A stretch of DNA of 64,000 bases from Micromonospora tarapacensis. Lineage in GTDB: Bacteria; Actinomycetota; Actinomycetes; Mycobacteriales; Micromonosporaceae. Shown in pieces: positions 52,094-63,300 of the stretch (its first letter is position 1; each line of letters begins with the position of its first letter). The stretch is from NCBI RefSeq assembly GCF_019697375.1, contig NZ_JAHCDI010000004.1, forward strand, positions 5,567,324-5,631,323, read 5' to 3'. The translations under genes were made by a program, and so were the position numbers. The notes beneath the pieces were generated by a model that searched no databases, was not told where the DNA came from, and worked only from the letters and a program-made list of their open reading frames with translations.

Positions 52094-53392
52094 TCAGCTG
52101 CGCGGCATCGAACTCGGCACCCGGAAGAAGACCGCCTCGGGCTCGTCGATCTCGGGCGCGGCGGGGGGCGGCGCCGACGGGCGGGTGGCACGCCACCGCG
52201 TGCGGCGGCCCTGCGGTAGCAGCGTCGCCAGCACCGCGACGCCGACGGCGACCAGGGCCAGTGCCATTCCGATCCAGAGCGCCCATCGGCCGGCGACCGC
52301 CCAGCGTTCCGCGCGAGCCTGTGCCACCGCGTCCTGGGGTACGTCGGGCAGCGGCGGTTGGACGACCGGCGCCCCGGTGGTCAGGCGCTCGGTGACCGCC
52401 CGGTACGGATTGACCACCCCGCTGCCGTAACCGCGTGAGGCGTCGCCCCGGGCCGGGTCAGCGGTGGCCAGCAACCGTCTGGTGACCTGTGCCGCCGACA
52501 GCTCCGGCTCGGCAGAGCGGATCAGCGCGGCGGTCGCACTCACCATCGGAGTGGCGAAGCTGGTCCCGTCCCAGACCTGGTGACCGGCCAGCCGGGTGGC
52601 GGCGACCACGGCTCCACCGGGGGCGACGACGTCGACGTACGACCCGATCTGGGATTGCCGGATCCGGCTCCCGTTCTGATCGATGGCGCCCACGCCGATC
52701 ACGCCGTCGTAGGCGGCGGGGTAGGGAACGGGGTCGGGGCGGGCACCATCCTGGTGTTCGTTACCGGCGGCGGCGACCAGCACGACGTCCTTCTCCACGG
52801 CGTACCTGACGGCCTCCCGCACCTCCTGGTCAGGGTAGTAGAGCGTTACCGACATGTTGATCACATCGGCGCCGTCGTCGACCGCGCGCCGGATCGCCGC
52901 CGCGAACACCGCCCCGGTGACGGTCTCCCCGTCGGCGCCCTGCGGGTCGTTGGCGTTGCGCTCACTGACCCGGATCGGCACGATCGTGGCATCGGGCGCC
53001 AGGCCGTAGAAGCCCACCCCGTCCTGCCGGCCGGCGGCGATGATGCTGGCGACCGCCGTGCCGTGCGAGACGCAGTCCACGTCGCCCCCGGGCGTACCGC
53101 GCAGTGCGTCGAAGCCGGTGGTCACCCGTCCGGCCAACTGGGGGTGCCCGCTGTCGGTGCCGGAGTCGACGACCGCGACCCGCACTCCCGCGCCGGTGCT
53201 GAACGGCCAGACACGCTGCGGTGCGAGCCACCGCTGGTGCCAGGGAGTCTCGGTGTTGACCTGTCCCGGATCGCTCGGATTCTGGCAAATCGCCGGTGCG
53301 GCACGGGCAGGGTTGGCCACGGGAGCCGACAACATCGTGGCCAATGCTGCTCCCACCAGCGCGTACGTCGCTGTAGGACGGTCCCGGACCAT
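52094..53392 (-). CDS. mycP: Mycosin, type VII secretion serine protease (copy 2)
   Basis: 432 residues from the ATG at 53392 (GGGGAGG in front). Signal peptide, then a subtilisin domain with Asp in VAVVDSGTDSGHPQL, His in SHGTAVASIIAA and Ser in GTSFATPMVSATAAL, then a C-terminal anchor (WALWIGMALALVAVGVAVLA). The protein is clearly different from copy 1, including a canonical GTS active-site motif. An extra N-terminal stretch with a cysteine (PAICQNPSDPG) resembles the mycosin N-extension. Confidence 0.92.
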   Translation of the reverse strand: MVRDRPTATYALVGAALATMLSAPVANPARAAPAICQNPSDPGQVNTETPWHQRWLAPQRVWPFSTGAGVRVAVVDSGTDSGHPQLAGRVTTGFDALRGTPGGDVDCVSHGTAVASIIAAGRQDGVGFYGLAPDATIVPIRVSERNANDPQGADGETVTGAVFAAAIRRAVDDGADVINMSVTLYYPDQEVREAVRYAVEKDVVLVAAAGNEHQDGARPDPVPYPAAYDGVIGVGAIDQNGSRIRQSQIGSYVDVVAPGGAVVAATRLAGHQVWDGTSFATPMVSATAALIRSAEPELSAAQVTRRLLATADPARGDASRGYGSGVVNPYRAVTERLTTGAPVVQPPLPDVPQDAVAQARAERWAVAGRWALWIGMALALVAVGVAVLATLLPQGRRTRWRATRPSAPPPAAPEIDEPEAVFFRVPSSMPRS

Positions 53393-53541
53393 TCGTGCGA
53401 CCTCCCCGCGGAGCCGTGTCCGCTGCATCGTAGCGGCGGGCGACCGCAGATCGGGCGCCCCGACGTCGCACCGATTCAGTATGGTCGAGGCATCACGCCC
53501 AGGCGCGGGCGGGACGTGGACGTGCACGGGGAGGACACGCC

Positions 53542-53934
53542 ATGGACGTACAGGCGCTGCGCGCCCGTGCCGACGAGCTGATGGCTCAGTTCGAGCGGAT
53601 GCGCTCCGGTGTGGGCGACCTTCAGCAGCACCTCAGGGCGGTGAAGGCCACGGTCACCTCCGACGATGGCCTGGTCACTGTCACGGTGGGGGCACGAGGC
53701 CAGGTGACGAAAGTCGAGTTCGACCCCCGCATCTACCGCCGGCCGAACTCGAAGGAACTTTCCACCACCGTCACCGAGACGATCCGGCGAGCGACCGAGA
53801 AGGCCATGGCCGAGGTCGAGGAGCTGGTCCGGCCGTTCGTGCCCGACAGCCAGTTCCAGGCCTACATCGACCACGACCTGGACGGCATCTTCCGGCAATT
53901 GGACAGTGACCTGCCCGGGGAGGACAAGCGATGA
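53542..53934 (+). CDS. YbaB/EbfC-family protein
   Basis: 130 residues with the YbaB fold: long N-terminal helix (QALRARADELMAQFERM), central strands (VTSDDGLVTVTVGARGQVTK) and C-terminal helices. In ESX loci such proteins (EspL-like) accompany effector genes rather than acting as nucleoid proteins. It is the first of a three-gene set with the WXG-like and giant effector genes; its stop overlaps the next ATG (ATGA). Confidence 0.8.
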   Translation: MDVQALRARADELMAQFERMRSGVGDLQQHLRAVKATVTSDDGLVTVTVGARGQVTKVEFDPRIYRRPNSKELSTTVTETIRRATEKAMAEVEELVRPFVPDSQFQAYIDHDLDGIFRQLDSDLPGEDKR

Positions 53935-54278
53935 CCGAGTTGCAGGAAACCTTCGTCAAGCCGGACGCGGCCCTGGAGGGCGCGAACCATCTGGGCGCCG
54001 CCGGTGCCCGGTTGGCCACGGCCTGGAGCAACCTCTCGGGCACGATCACGGCCCTCAACGGCGGCAAACCCAGCCCCTGGGGTGACGACGAGCCGGGCAA
54101 CGCGTTCAACAAGGACTACCTCGGCGGCGAGGACCAGCCGGCGCAGCGGGTCCTGGAGATGGGTGCCGAGCTGATCCCCGTGGTCGAGCTGTTGGGCCCG
54201 ACCGTGAAGGGTGCGGTGGAAGGCACCGTCGACGTCGACGACATGGTCAAGACCCTGTTCGGCGGCGACGGCCGGTAG
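53931..54278 (+). CDS. WXG100-like effector partner protein
   Basis: 115 residues, translationally coupled to the YbaB-like gene by ATGA. Helical N-terminus (ALEGANHLGAAGARLATAWSNL) and GKPSPWGDDEPGNAF as the turn. Such small proteins (EspC-like) pair with large T7SS effectors. The effector gene starts 44 bp downstream. Confidence 0.72.
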   Translation: MTELQETFVKPDAALEGANHLGAAGARLATAWSNLSGTITALNGGKPSPWGDDEPGNAFNKDYLGGEDQPAQRVLEMGAELIPVVELLGPTVKGAVEGTVDVDDMVKTLFGGDGR

Positions 54279-54322
54279 CCGTAACCAGCAGCCGGTCGGC
54301 TTCGGACGGAGGGGCACTCGGG

Positions 54323-57300
54323 GTGGCGGTACCCAATCCCAGGAACTCCCTGGGCGAGTACGCCTGGGTCTGGGACGCCATCTGCTGGGTGAGCGCGGGC
54401 GAGGCGTGGCCCAGCGGCGACGAAGACAAGATGCGCGAACTCGCCGACGCCTGGCAGGCGCTGGCGAACGCGGTCGGCGACGCGCTGGGCCAGGCCGATC
54501 CGGCGGTCATGAAGATCCTGCAGAGCTGGGGAGGCGGTGCCGGCGAGGCTTTCGGTGGGCTGTGGAACCAGATCGGTGTGGACCCGAACGGCGGCCTGCC
54601 ACTGATCCAGGAGATCGCCGGCGCGTATGCGGTCGGCTGCGACCAGGCCGCGCTCGAGATCGAGTACGCCAAGTTGACGGTGCTGATCGCGGTCATCATC
54701 ACCGTCATCGCCGTGTTCGTCGCGCTGCTGATGGCCTGGCTGGGCGGAGTGTCGGCCGGCGCGATCCCGGGCATCCTGGCCGGCGGCCGGCAGGCCGTGA
54801 CGATCGCCTTCCGGCGACTGATCGCTCAGATGGGACGCCAACTGCTCACCCGGGCTGGGGCGCGGGCCGCCCTGCGGATGGCCGGGACGAGGATCGGGCA
54901 GCTGGTTACCAGTCAGGGCTTCCGGCGGGGTCTCAACCGACTCGGCCTGGAGTTGCTGGAGGAGATCGGCGAAGAGCTGATCATCGATGTCGGCGCCCAG
55001 GCGTACCAGATGAACACGGGCGAGCGCCGCCAGTGGGAGGGCAATCGGACCCTCACCGCCGGTCTGGGCGGTGCCTACGGCGCAGTGCTCGGCACTGGCG
55101 TGAGCTGGGCCGGTCGCCGGGTGGCACCGCGGATGCCGTTCTCGTTCAGTCCGTCGCAGCTGTCCTTCCGGGGCAGCGGCATGGTCCGCTGGGGCAGCAG
55201 CAGTCTCACCTCCGGCGCCCAGAACGCTGTCGTCTCACCCGCCGCCAGCCTGCTCGCCAACCGCACGGTCACCGGGAAGTGGGACATGCCTGGCGCGGAG
55301 GCCTTCCTCGGTGGCTTCGCCAGTGGCGCCGGCCGCACCGGCGCGACTCTCGCCGGGGGGGCCGCCGGCAATCTGGGAGCCAGGGCCACCAACTGGAGCC
55401 TGGGCAGGTCGGGCATCGAGCTCGCGCCCGGCGCCGGGCCCGGTGCGGGCGGTATCGACCCGGCGTCCGGCGTCGGGGGTGCGAATGGTCTCGGCGACCT
55501 CGGCGGAGCCACCGACGCGGGTGCCGGTTCGACGTCGGGTGCCGGTTCGACGTCGGGTGCCGGCCCGTCCGCCGGCGACGCCGCTGGAGCGGGCCTCGGC
55601 GCGCCCGGCTCGGATGGTGCCGGCAGTGCCAACGGAGCGGGTGGCACGTCCGGCGCCGGGGTCACCGGCGGCACGACCGAGAACGGTCCCGGCACGGTAC
55701 CGGACAGTGGGTCCGGCTCGATCAGCCTCGCACCGCCCACGGCGGAGGCGTCGGTTGTGCCGGAGGCGTCGGTGATGCCGGCGGCGGAGGCGCCGGTAGC
55801 GCCGGCGCCGGTAGCGTCGACCGTGGACGGTGGCGCGCCGACCGGCGACCCGACCACGGGCGACGGCACATCCCGCGTCGACGGCACGACCGGATCCCCG
55901 GTGGCTCTCCCCGCCGATGGCGTGGCCACTACGCCCACCCCCGCGCGCGGCGACGGCACCGTGACGGGCGTTTCCACCGCCGATGCCGACCAACAGGCGA
56001 CGCCGGACAACCGCGACGCAGCGGTCACCGCCTCGCCCGGCTTCGACCGACCCACAAGCGACGCGACCGGTCGGACCGACGGCGGGTCGGTGCCGGGCCT
56101 GCGAACGGAGGCCGGCCCGGCCGCGCCCGGCGACGGTTCGGCCAGCCCTGGTCGCCCGGTCACGCAGACCCCGCCAGCGACTTCACCGGCGCCGGTCCGG
56201 TCGAAAGCCAAGCCGGTCCCGTCGTCGCGGACGCGCCACCGACGGTGCTGCCCGCCGCCCCGGTGGCCACGCCGCCCGCCGCCCCGGTGGTTGGGCCGAC
56301 GCCGGCCAACGTGACACCCGCCGGCGCCGCGGTTCCGACGAACCCGGCCCCCACGACCGGCACGCCCACGACGACCGGTACGCCCACGACGACCGGCCCC
56401 AACGTGTCGACGCCGCCCACGGCCGGCACGAACAGCCCACCAGCGGCCGGCACCCAGCCCACCACCGGCAACACCGCCACGCAACCGGTGCCCGGCCGCA
56501 CGACGCCGGCCGCACCGGCCGCACCGGTCGTCGATCCCACGGCGGCGAACACGTCCGGGTCGATCTCGCTGGCGCCGGCCGCCGGCACCACCTCGGCCGA
56601 CCCTGACCAGCCGGCCCGCCCACCGTCCACCGACCGACCGGAGGTGCCTGGACCGGTCGCCCCGGCGGTGCCGGCGGCGACGGCCGGCACCGTGCCGGCG
56701 GCGGCCGTCGCCGGCCCTCCATCACCCCCACCGTCGACACCGATCAGGATGCGGACCGGACCGACCCGCCGCAGCGGACCGGCGACGGCGGGCCGGTCGT
56801 CGTCCCGGTGCCGGGCAGTACGGGAACCCTGGCCGGTGACCCGACCGCGCCAGGGGTGCCCGGAGGCCCGGTCGATCCACAGACCCTCAGGCGCTCGGCG
56901 GGGCCGACCGGACGAGGCACGCACAGCTGGCAGCTCAACCCGACGGCGGTCGACGGCGATCCCTCCGGCCCGGACGCGGAGCGCACCCTGATCGAGGCGT
57001 CGCGGACGTTGGCGGAGACCGTCCGGACGGCGGTCAAGGCCACCACCGTCTCCAGGGGCAAGCAGCCCGGCATGGCCGGGGCACTGCTGACGCCCGACGG
57101 CGAGATCACGACGCACACCAGCATGACCGGTGACAAGAGCGCCAAGCCGACAACCCAGCCGAGGACGCATCCGCTCGCGCAGGCGGCGTTGGATCGGACG
57201 GCGGCGGCACTGGGCGAGGGCAGGGGCAAGGGGCACGGCAAGTGCGCCGAGGTCGCCCTGGTCTCCGACCAGCTCTATCGACTCGAGATGCAGTGGCGGG

Positions 57301-60300
57301 AGGCTGGCGAGCCCGGCAACTTCGAGCAGTACGCCCTGGACGCCCTGGCCGGGTCCAAGATCGTCACGCATCAGGTCGCGCCAGCGGTCTCGAACAGGGT
57401 TCGGTACGAGCTCGGGCACCACCGACCACCGTGCAACTCCTGCGCGCACTTCCTGCCGCAGTTCGACGTGGAGCCGATCACCGATCCGGATCGGGACGTC
57501 AGCGTCTACCAGCCGCCCGTGCCGGGCCTGGCCGGCACCGGCCCGCCACTGAGCGACGGCCGGCCGCTCGGGCAGCCGGATGGCCTGGTACCGCCGGCCC
57601 GGGCCGACCAGGACGCGCTCGACGCGGCGGTCCCCCAGGATCCGAGCACCGGGCGCCCGCTCGCCCACCCTGATCCGCGTGTCGGCCGCTGGGGAGATCT
57701 GGTCAACGACGGTGGGCCGACCGTCACGGGTCGCGACAACAACTGCGCCGACGTCGGCCTCTCCGTCCTGTCGACGTGGTTCGGCCGGCCCGAGGTTGCC
57801 GCGCCGACGGCGCCGTCGGCGACGGTGGAGGTGGGCAGTACCGCCCGGCAGGAACAGGCGCTGCGGGCCAGCTTCGCCCACCAGGGCTCCGGCACGACGG
57901 GGCTGGACGCGGTCGCCGAAGCGCTCCGGTCGGCTGGTCCCGGATCGGCGGCGCTGATCGTCACAAGCTGGGCTGGCGAGCCCGGCGCGCACACCTGGAA
58001 CGCGGTCAACCACGACGGCACCATCGTCTGGTTCGACGGCCAGAATCGACTGGTCTCCGATACCGACCCGCTGCACGCGGCGCGGGTCGACGAGGTCTGG
58101 TCGATCGTGCTCGACGCCGAGGGCGATCCGGTCGGACGCTCCGCGCCCGAAGTGAGCAGACCGGCACCGGTCCCGCCGGCCTCGACAGCGGACGCAGCGG
58201 CGGCGATTCCGCCGGCGGGACGGGACCGGGACGCCGGACCGACCGGCCGGCCCGGCATCGACGCGGACGCGACCCGGCCGGACACGCCGCCCGGCGGCCC
58301 GACCACCTCGGACACGCCGCCCGGCGACGCGCGCCCCGGTAGCGATCCCGCGATGGATCCCGAGAGCGATCCTGGGCCGGACGCCGTGGCCAACACCGAC
58401 CCGGTGGCCTGGCCCGACATGCAGGGCTGGCCGATGCCGGACACCCGCCGGATCGGGCCGGATCAGCTGGCGCCGCTGGAGGACGCCCGCTACCAGGACG
58501 ATGTCGCGGACAGCCTGCGCACGCCCGAGGGGTACGAGGTCTCCGCGGACCCGTCCACCCACCCGTACGGCCAGCTGATCAACGACGGTGGGCCGGACCA
58601 GCCGGGGCGCGGCAACAACTGCGTGGACAACATCCTCGCGGCCCTGGCGAGCTTCCGCGGCGACCCCCAGGTCTCCTACCCGCGCTGGCCGGATCGGCTC
58701 GACGACGGATCCCTCGAAACCGAGCTTGGCGAACTGGACGGCTTCGGCCGGATCGAAAGTTGGATCGGCGGGGACTGGACGGGTGACAACGACATCCTGC
58801 CGGGTACGCCCGATGAGCGGTCCGCCGCGCTGGCCGACCGGTACGAGCAGCTCTACCAGCGGATCCGTGACGCCGGGCCAGGCTCGGCCGCCGTCGTCGC
58901 CGTCGAGTGGCTCCAGTTCGACGAGCACACCGGCGCCCCGCTGGTCGACGCCGACGGATCGACGCGGGGTGCAGCTCAGCACGTCTTCCTGCTCGTCTAT
59001 CCCGAGGGGGCGGACGGGCCGGTGTGGTGGGATCCCCAGTTCGGCAGCACCACCACCGACCCGTTGCCCGGGGACTATGTTGAACTGACGCACAACCTGT
59101 GGTCGATGGAGGTGCAGCCCAGCCATGCCGATGAGCAGGGAGGAAGCCCGAGAGTTGATGACCAGACTGCTCGGGACGGACAACCCGGTGGCGATCTTCC
59201 CGTTCGAGTTCGGTTGGGCAGCCCAGGAGACTCTCTCCCCGCAGCAGCGGACCCAGGGCCGGCAGTTGGGCCAGGGGGTCTTCATCATCGACCAGACGGG
59301 GGTGGTGACCGCACATCCCAGCCTGCCGCCACCACTGATCATGAAGCGGTACGCGACGGCCCGACGGGAGGGCCGGATAACCGGCCGTCAGGTCTGGCCG
59401 GCACCGAATCCGATGGACTGAGTGACGCCGACGCGTCGGCGCCGGACGGTGACCGTGCCGAGACCCGCTACCTTGACGGGCTCTCGGAAACCGACCAGGC
59501 CACCCTGCTCGACGCGCTGACCGAGGCCCGGCTGGACGCCGACCAGATCCTGGCCGACCTGCAGAGCGTCAACGCGGAGGTGGCTGCGCGGCTCGGGCTG
59601 ACCGGTGCGGACGCGCTGAGCGTGCTCGGCGAGCAGCACCGGGTCAAGGGCGCGGAGTCCCTGGCCCGCAAGTTCCGCAGCGAGATGGAACCGCTCGGCT
59701 ACGACATGGCATCGGCGCTGGACACCGTCAACGACGTCGTGCGGTTCTCGGTGCGTGGGCCGGAGTCCGAGGCGTACGGGCCGGCGGTGGACTCGATCCT
59801 CTCGTCATTGGAGGCCCAGGGTTACCAGGTCACCGACCTGAAGAACTTCTGGCATCCCGGAAACCGGTTCTTCGGCCTGAACTGCACGCTGACGGCGCCG
59901 TCCGGGCGCACCTTCGAGTTGCAGTTCCCCACCGCCACCAGCTACGCCATCGGCACCCGGACCCACGTGCCGTACGAGGTGATGCGTGACCCGGAGCAGT
60001 CTCCCGCCGCCCGCGTGCAAGCATTCCTCGACATCCTCGCCATCAACAAGGCCAACGGCATCGCGGCGAGCATGCCGGGTGGCATGGAGACCACGCGGTT
60101 CCCTCCGCCGAAGGACACCAGCTTCGCCAAGTGGATGGCGTCGCCCAAGCAGGCGAAGATGCGCCAGGAGTATCTCGACTGGCTCGCCGGGCAGGGTGCC
60201 ACGTTCGCCGACGTGCTCGCCGAGCGAGGATTGACGGCGTCAGACCTGCCTGGTCTGGACTTCGACCTGATGGGGGGCCCACATGGCGGCGCTGACGTTC

Positions 60301-63300
60301 GGCTACTTCCTCCTGCGGAGACCGGACGATCCGACCGGCCCGCCGGTCAACGTGATCGCGGAGGCGAACAGCATGGGGTCGACCCAGGCGGTGATCTGGG
60401 ACCGGCCGAAGCAGGCCTGGACGTTCCGCCCGGACGTGGCGGCGGCGATCCTGTGGGCGAACCCCGAACGTCACGAGATCGAAGAGGTCGACCGGGCGAC
60501 GGCAGAGCGCCAGGCGGCGCACTTCACCGCGGTTCCGTTGCCGACCGAGGCCGAGTTGACGGAGATCTGCCGCCGGGCGACCCGGCCGCCGACGCCCGAG
60601 GAGTGGAGGCGTGGGCCGGTGACCTGAGCGGTGCCGGCCCGCAGGTGCCGGGTGCGATCGGAGCCGCTCCGTCGGTGCCGATCGACACCGATCACGGGTT
60701 GCCGCAGACCCGGCGACTCGGGCCGGGTGAGCTGGCGCCCTTGGAGGATCCGGGCTACCAGTGGGACGTCGAGCAGAGCTTGCGGACCCCGGAGGGGTAC
60801 GCGCTGTTCGCCGACCCGTCCACGCACCCGTACGGCCGGTTGGTCAACGACGGCGGGCCGGGACAGCCGGGTCGTGGCAACAACTGCCTGGACTCCTCGC
60901 TCTCGGCGTTGTCGAGCTTCTACGGCGACCCCCGAGTCTCCTTCCCGCGTTGGGCCGACGTCCGGCCCGACGGGTCGATCGAGGCCGTGACGGGCGAGGC
61001 GAGTGGCCTGGACCGCGCCGAGCAATGGCTCGGTGTCGACTGGTCCGGGGGCTCGGCGGGGCTGCCCACGACGCCGGCCGAACACGCGGCGGCCGTGGCC
61101 GACCAGTACGCACGGCTTCATCAGCGTGTCGCGGAGGCGGGGCCGGGCTCGGCGGCCCTGGTCGTGGCCGAATGGATCAGGACAGATCCCCGCACCGGCG
61201 ACGTGGTCCTCGACCGTGGGAGCGTACAGGTCCAGGATTCACACGCCTTCGTTCTGGTCTATCCGGAGGGTGCGGACGGGCCGGTCTGGTGGGATCCGCA
61301 ACGGGGGATGACGTGGCCGCAGCCCCCGGCCGCGTACGTGGCACAGACATATGCACTGTGGTCGATGACGACCTCGGTCGGAGGGGTTACGGATGACGGA
61401 GGACGAGGCGCTGACGCTGATCAAGCGTCTGCTGGGCACGGCGAACGAGATCGAGCTGCATCCGTTCGAGTTCGGGTGGTTGGCGAAGGAACAGCTCTCG
61501 ACGCAGGAACGGGCGGAGGGCAGGCAACTGGGCCACGGGAGCTACATCATCGACCGGACGGGAGTGATCACGGCGCAGATGAGTCTGCCGGTACCGCTGC
61601 TGATCACGGAGTACACACAGGCCCGCCGGGAGGGCCGGATGACGGGTCGGCAGGTCTGGCCGACGGCGGAACCTACGGCCTGACGGCTGCCCCCGAGCCC
61701 TCGCTGCCGGAGAGCCGGCGGTACGGGCCGGGCGAACTGGCACCGTTGGAGGACATCCGCTTCCAGGGTGACCTCGCGGCGAGCCTGGCCACCCCGGACG
61801 GATATTCGACCTTCGCGGACCCGTCCACCCACCCGTACGGGCAGCTGGTCAACGACGGCGGACCGGACCAGCCGGGTCGGGGCAACAACTGCCTCGACTG
61901 CTCGTTGGCGGCACTGGCCAGCTTCCACGGCGACCCCCAGGTGTCCGTGCCGCGCTGGGCGGACCGGTCCGCTGACGGCTCGATCGACCGCGTCTCCGGC
62001 GAGCGGGGCGGTCTGGCGCGGGCCGGGGCGTGGATCGGCGGGGAGTGGACCGGAGGGCCCGACAGCCTGCCGGCTGACCCGGCCGCGCGCACGGATGCGG
62101 TCGCCCGGCAGTACGCCGACCTCTACCAGCGGGTGGCCGACGCCGGGCCGGGCGCGTCGGCGCTGGTGGTGGCCGACTGGCTGTTCGTCGACGACGCTGG
62201 CGACGTCGTTCTCGACGAAACCGGCCGCCCCGAGGTCGACGGCTCGCACGCCTTCGTGATCGTCTTCCCGGCCGACGCCGACGCACCGATGTGGTGGGAT
62301 CCGCAGACCGGGACGACGTCACCGGACATGCCGGCCGCCGACGTATGGGAAACCCATGCCCTCTGGGCGATGATGATGCCTGACCGAGAGGGGCGAGTTG
62401 ACCGAGGACGAGGCGCTGACGCTGATCAGCCGACTGCTGGGGACCCGGAACCCGATCGTGCTTCGGGAGTTCGAGTTCGGCTGGCTGGCCCGGGAGAGAC
62501 TCTCGGCACAGGAACGGGCCTCGGGGATGCACGTGGGTCAGGGGAGCTACATCATCGACCGCTCGGGAGTGATCACGGTCCACTCCAGCCTGCCGCCCCG
62601 CCGGGTGATGGAGGAGTACGCGCAGGCACGCCGCGAGGGCCGGACCAAGGGCCGGCAGGTGTGGCCCGAGGCGGAACCGACGGCCTGACGAACCCCGACG
62701 GCCCGCCGGGGCCGCCGAGCGACCGCGACTCCACCAGCCACGCCGACGGGCCCGACCTGCGGCAGGCCGCCGCCGGTACCACCTTCGGTGGCGCGCTGCT
62801 CGATGCCGATCCGGCACGTACCGGGGAGGCCGTGCAGGCCGCCCTGACCGGCGGGCTGCTGCCCGACGGGGCGAGCGTCGAACTGGCCACCGGCATCGTC
62901 ACCCTGGACACACTGAACGGCCCCTACCAGGTGCGCATCGAGCTGACCGACCCTCCGGCAGACACGCCGATCGTGCCCGTCGCCACCATCCAGCACACCG
63001 CCGACGGTGCGGTGGTGCAGATGTCGACCGGGGCGCACCCGGATCACGTCCGCCGCGCGGTGGCCTCGACCCTGGCCGAGGTGGACACCGTGGCCCAGGA
63101 TCGGGCTGCCGGCCTGCGGTTCGACGCGACCACGGCGCTCGCCGAGGGCGCTCGGCCGGAGGGCAGCGGTGTTCGGGTCCTCACCGCGCGGGACATCGGC
63201 CACCTTGCCGAACTTCGGGTGGTGCTCACTGACAGCTCCGCCGCGTCCGGTCCGGCCCGCGTCGGTCAACTGCGGGCCGAGGCGTTGAGCCTGCTCGTCT

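Larger units (their letters stand above)
60690..62690 (+). repeat. Tandem toxin-immunity units (papain-like toxin plus Imm35)
   Basis: Two adjacent units of 1005 bp (by the spacing of the immunity starts at 61393 and 62398) carry the same order: spacer ESRRYGPGELAPLED, papain-like toxin, immunity gene. An older, more divergent unit lies at 58440-59421. 1005 is a multiple of three, so the duplication kept the effector frame open. Confidence 0.75.

Noticed and set aside
55075..56484. Minus-strand open frame of 469 codons in the effector linker
   Set aside because: It is the antisense of Gly/Ala/Pro/Thr-rich linker sequence, which leaves all frames open in GC-rich DNA.
56160..59342. Minus-strand open frame of 1060 codons opposite the effector toxin region
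   Set aside because: It has no start context, signal or domain and is Arg/Gly/Val-rich. The plus strand carries deaminase and papain-like motifs with catalytic residues.
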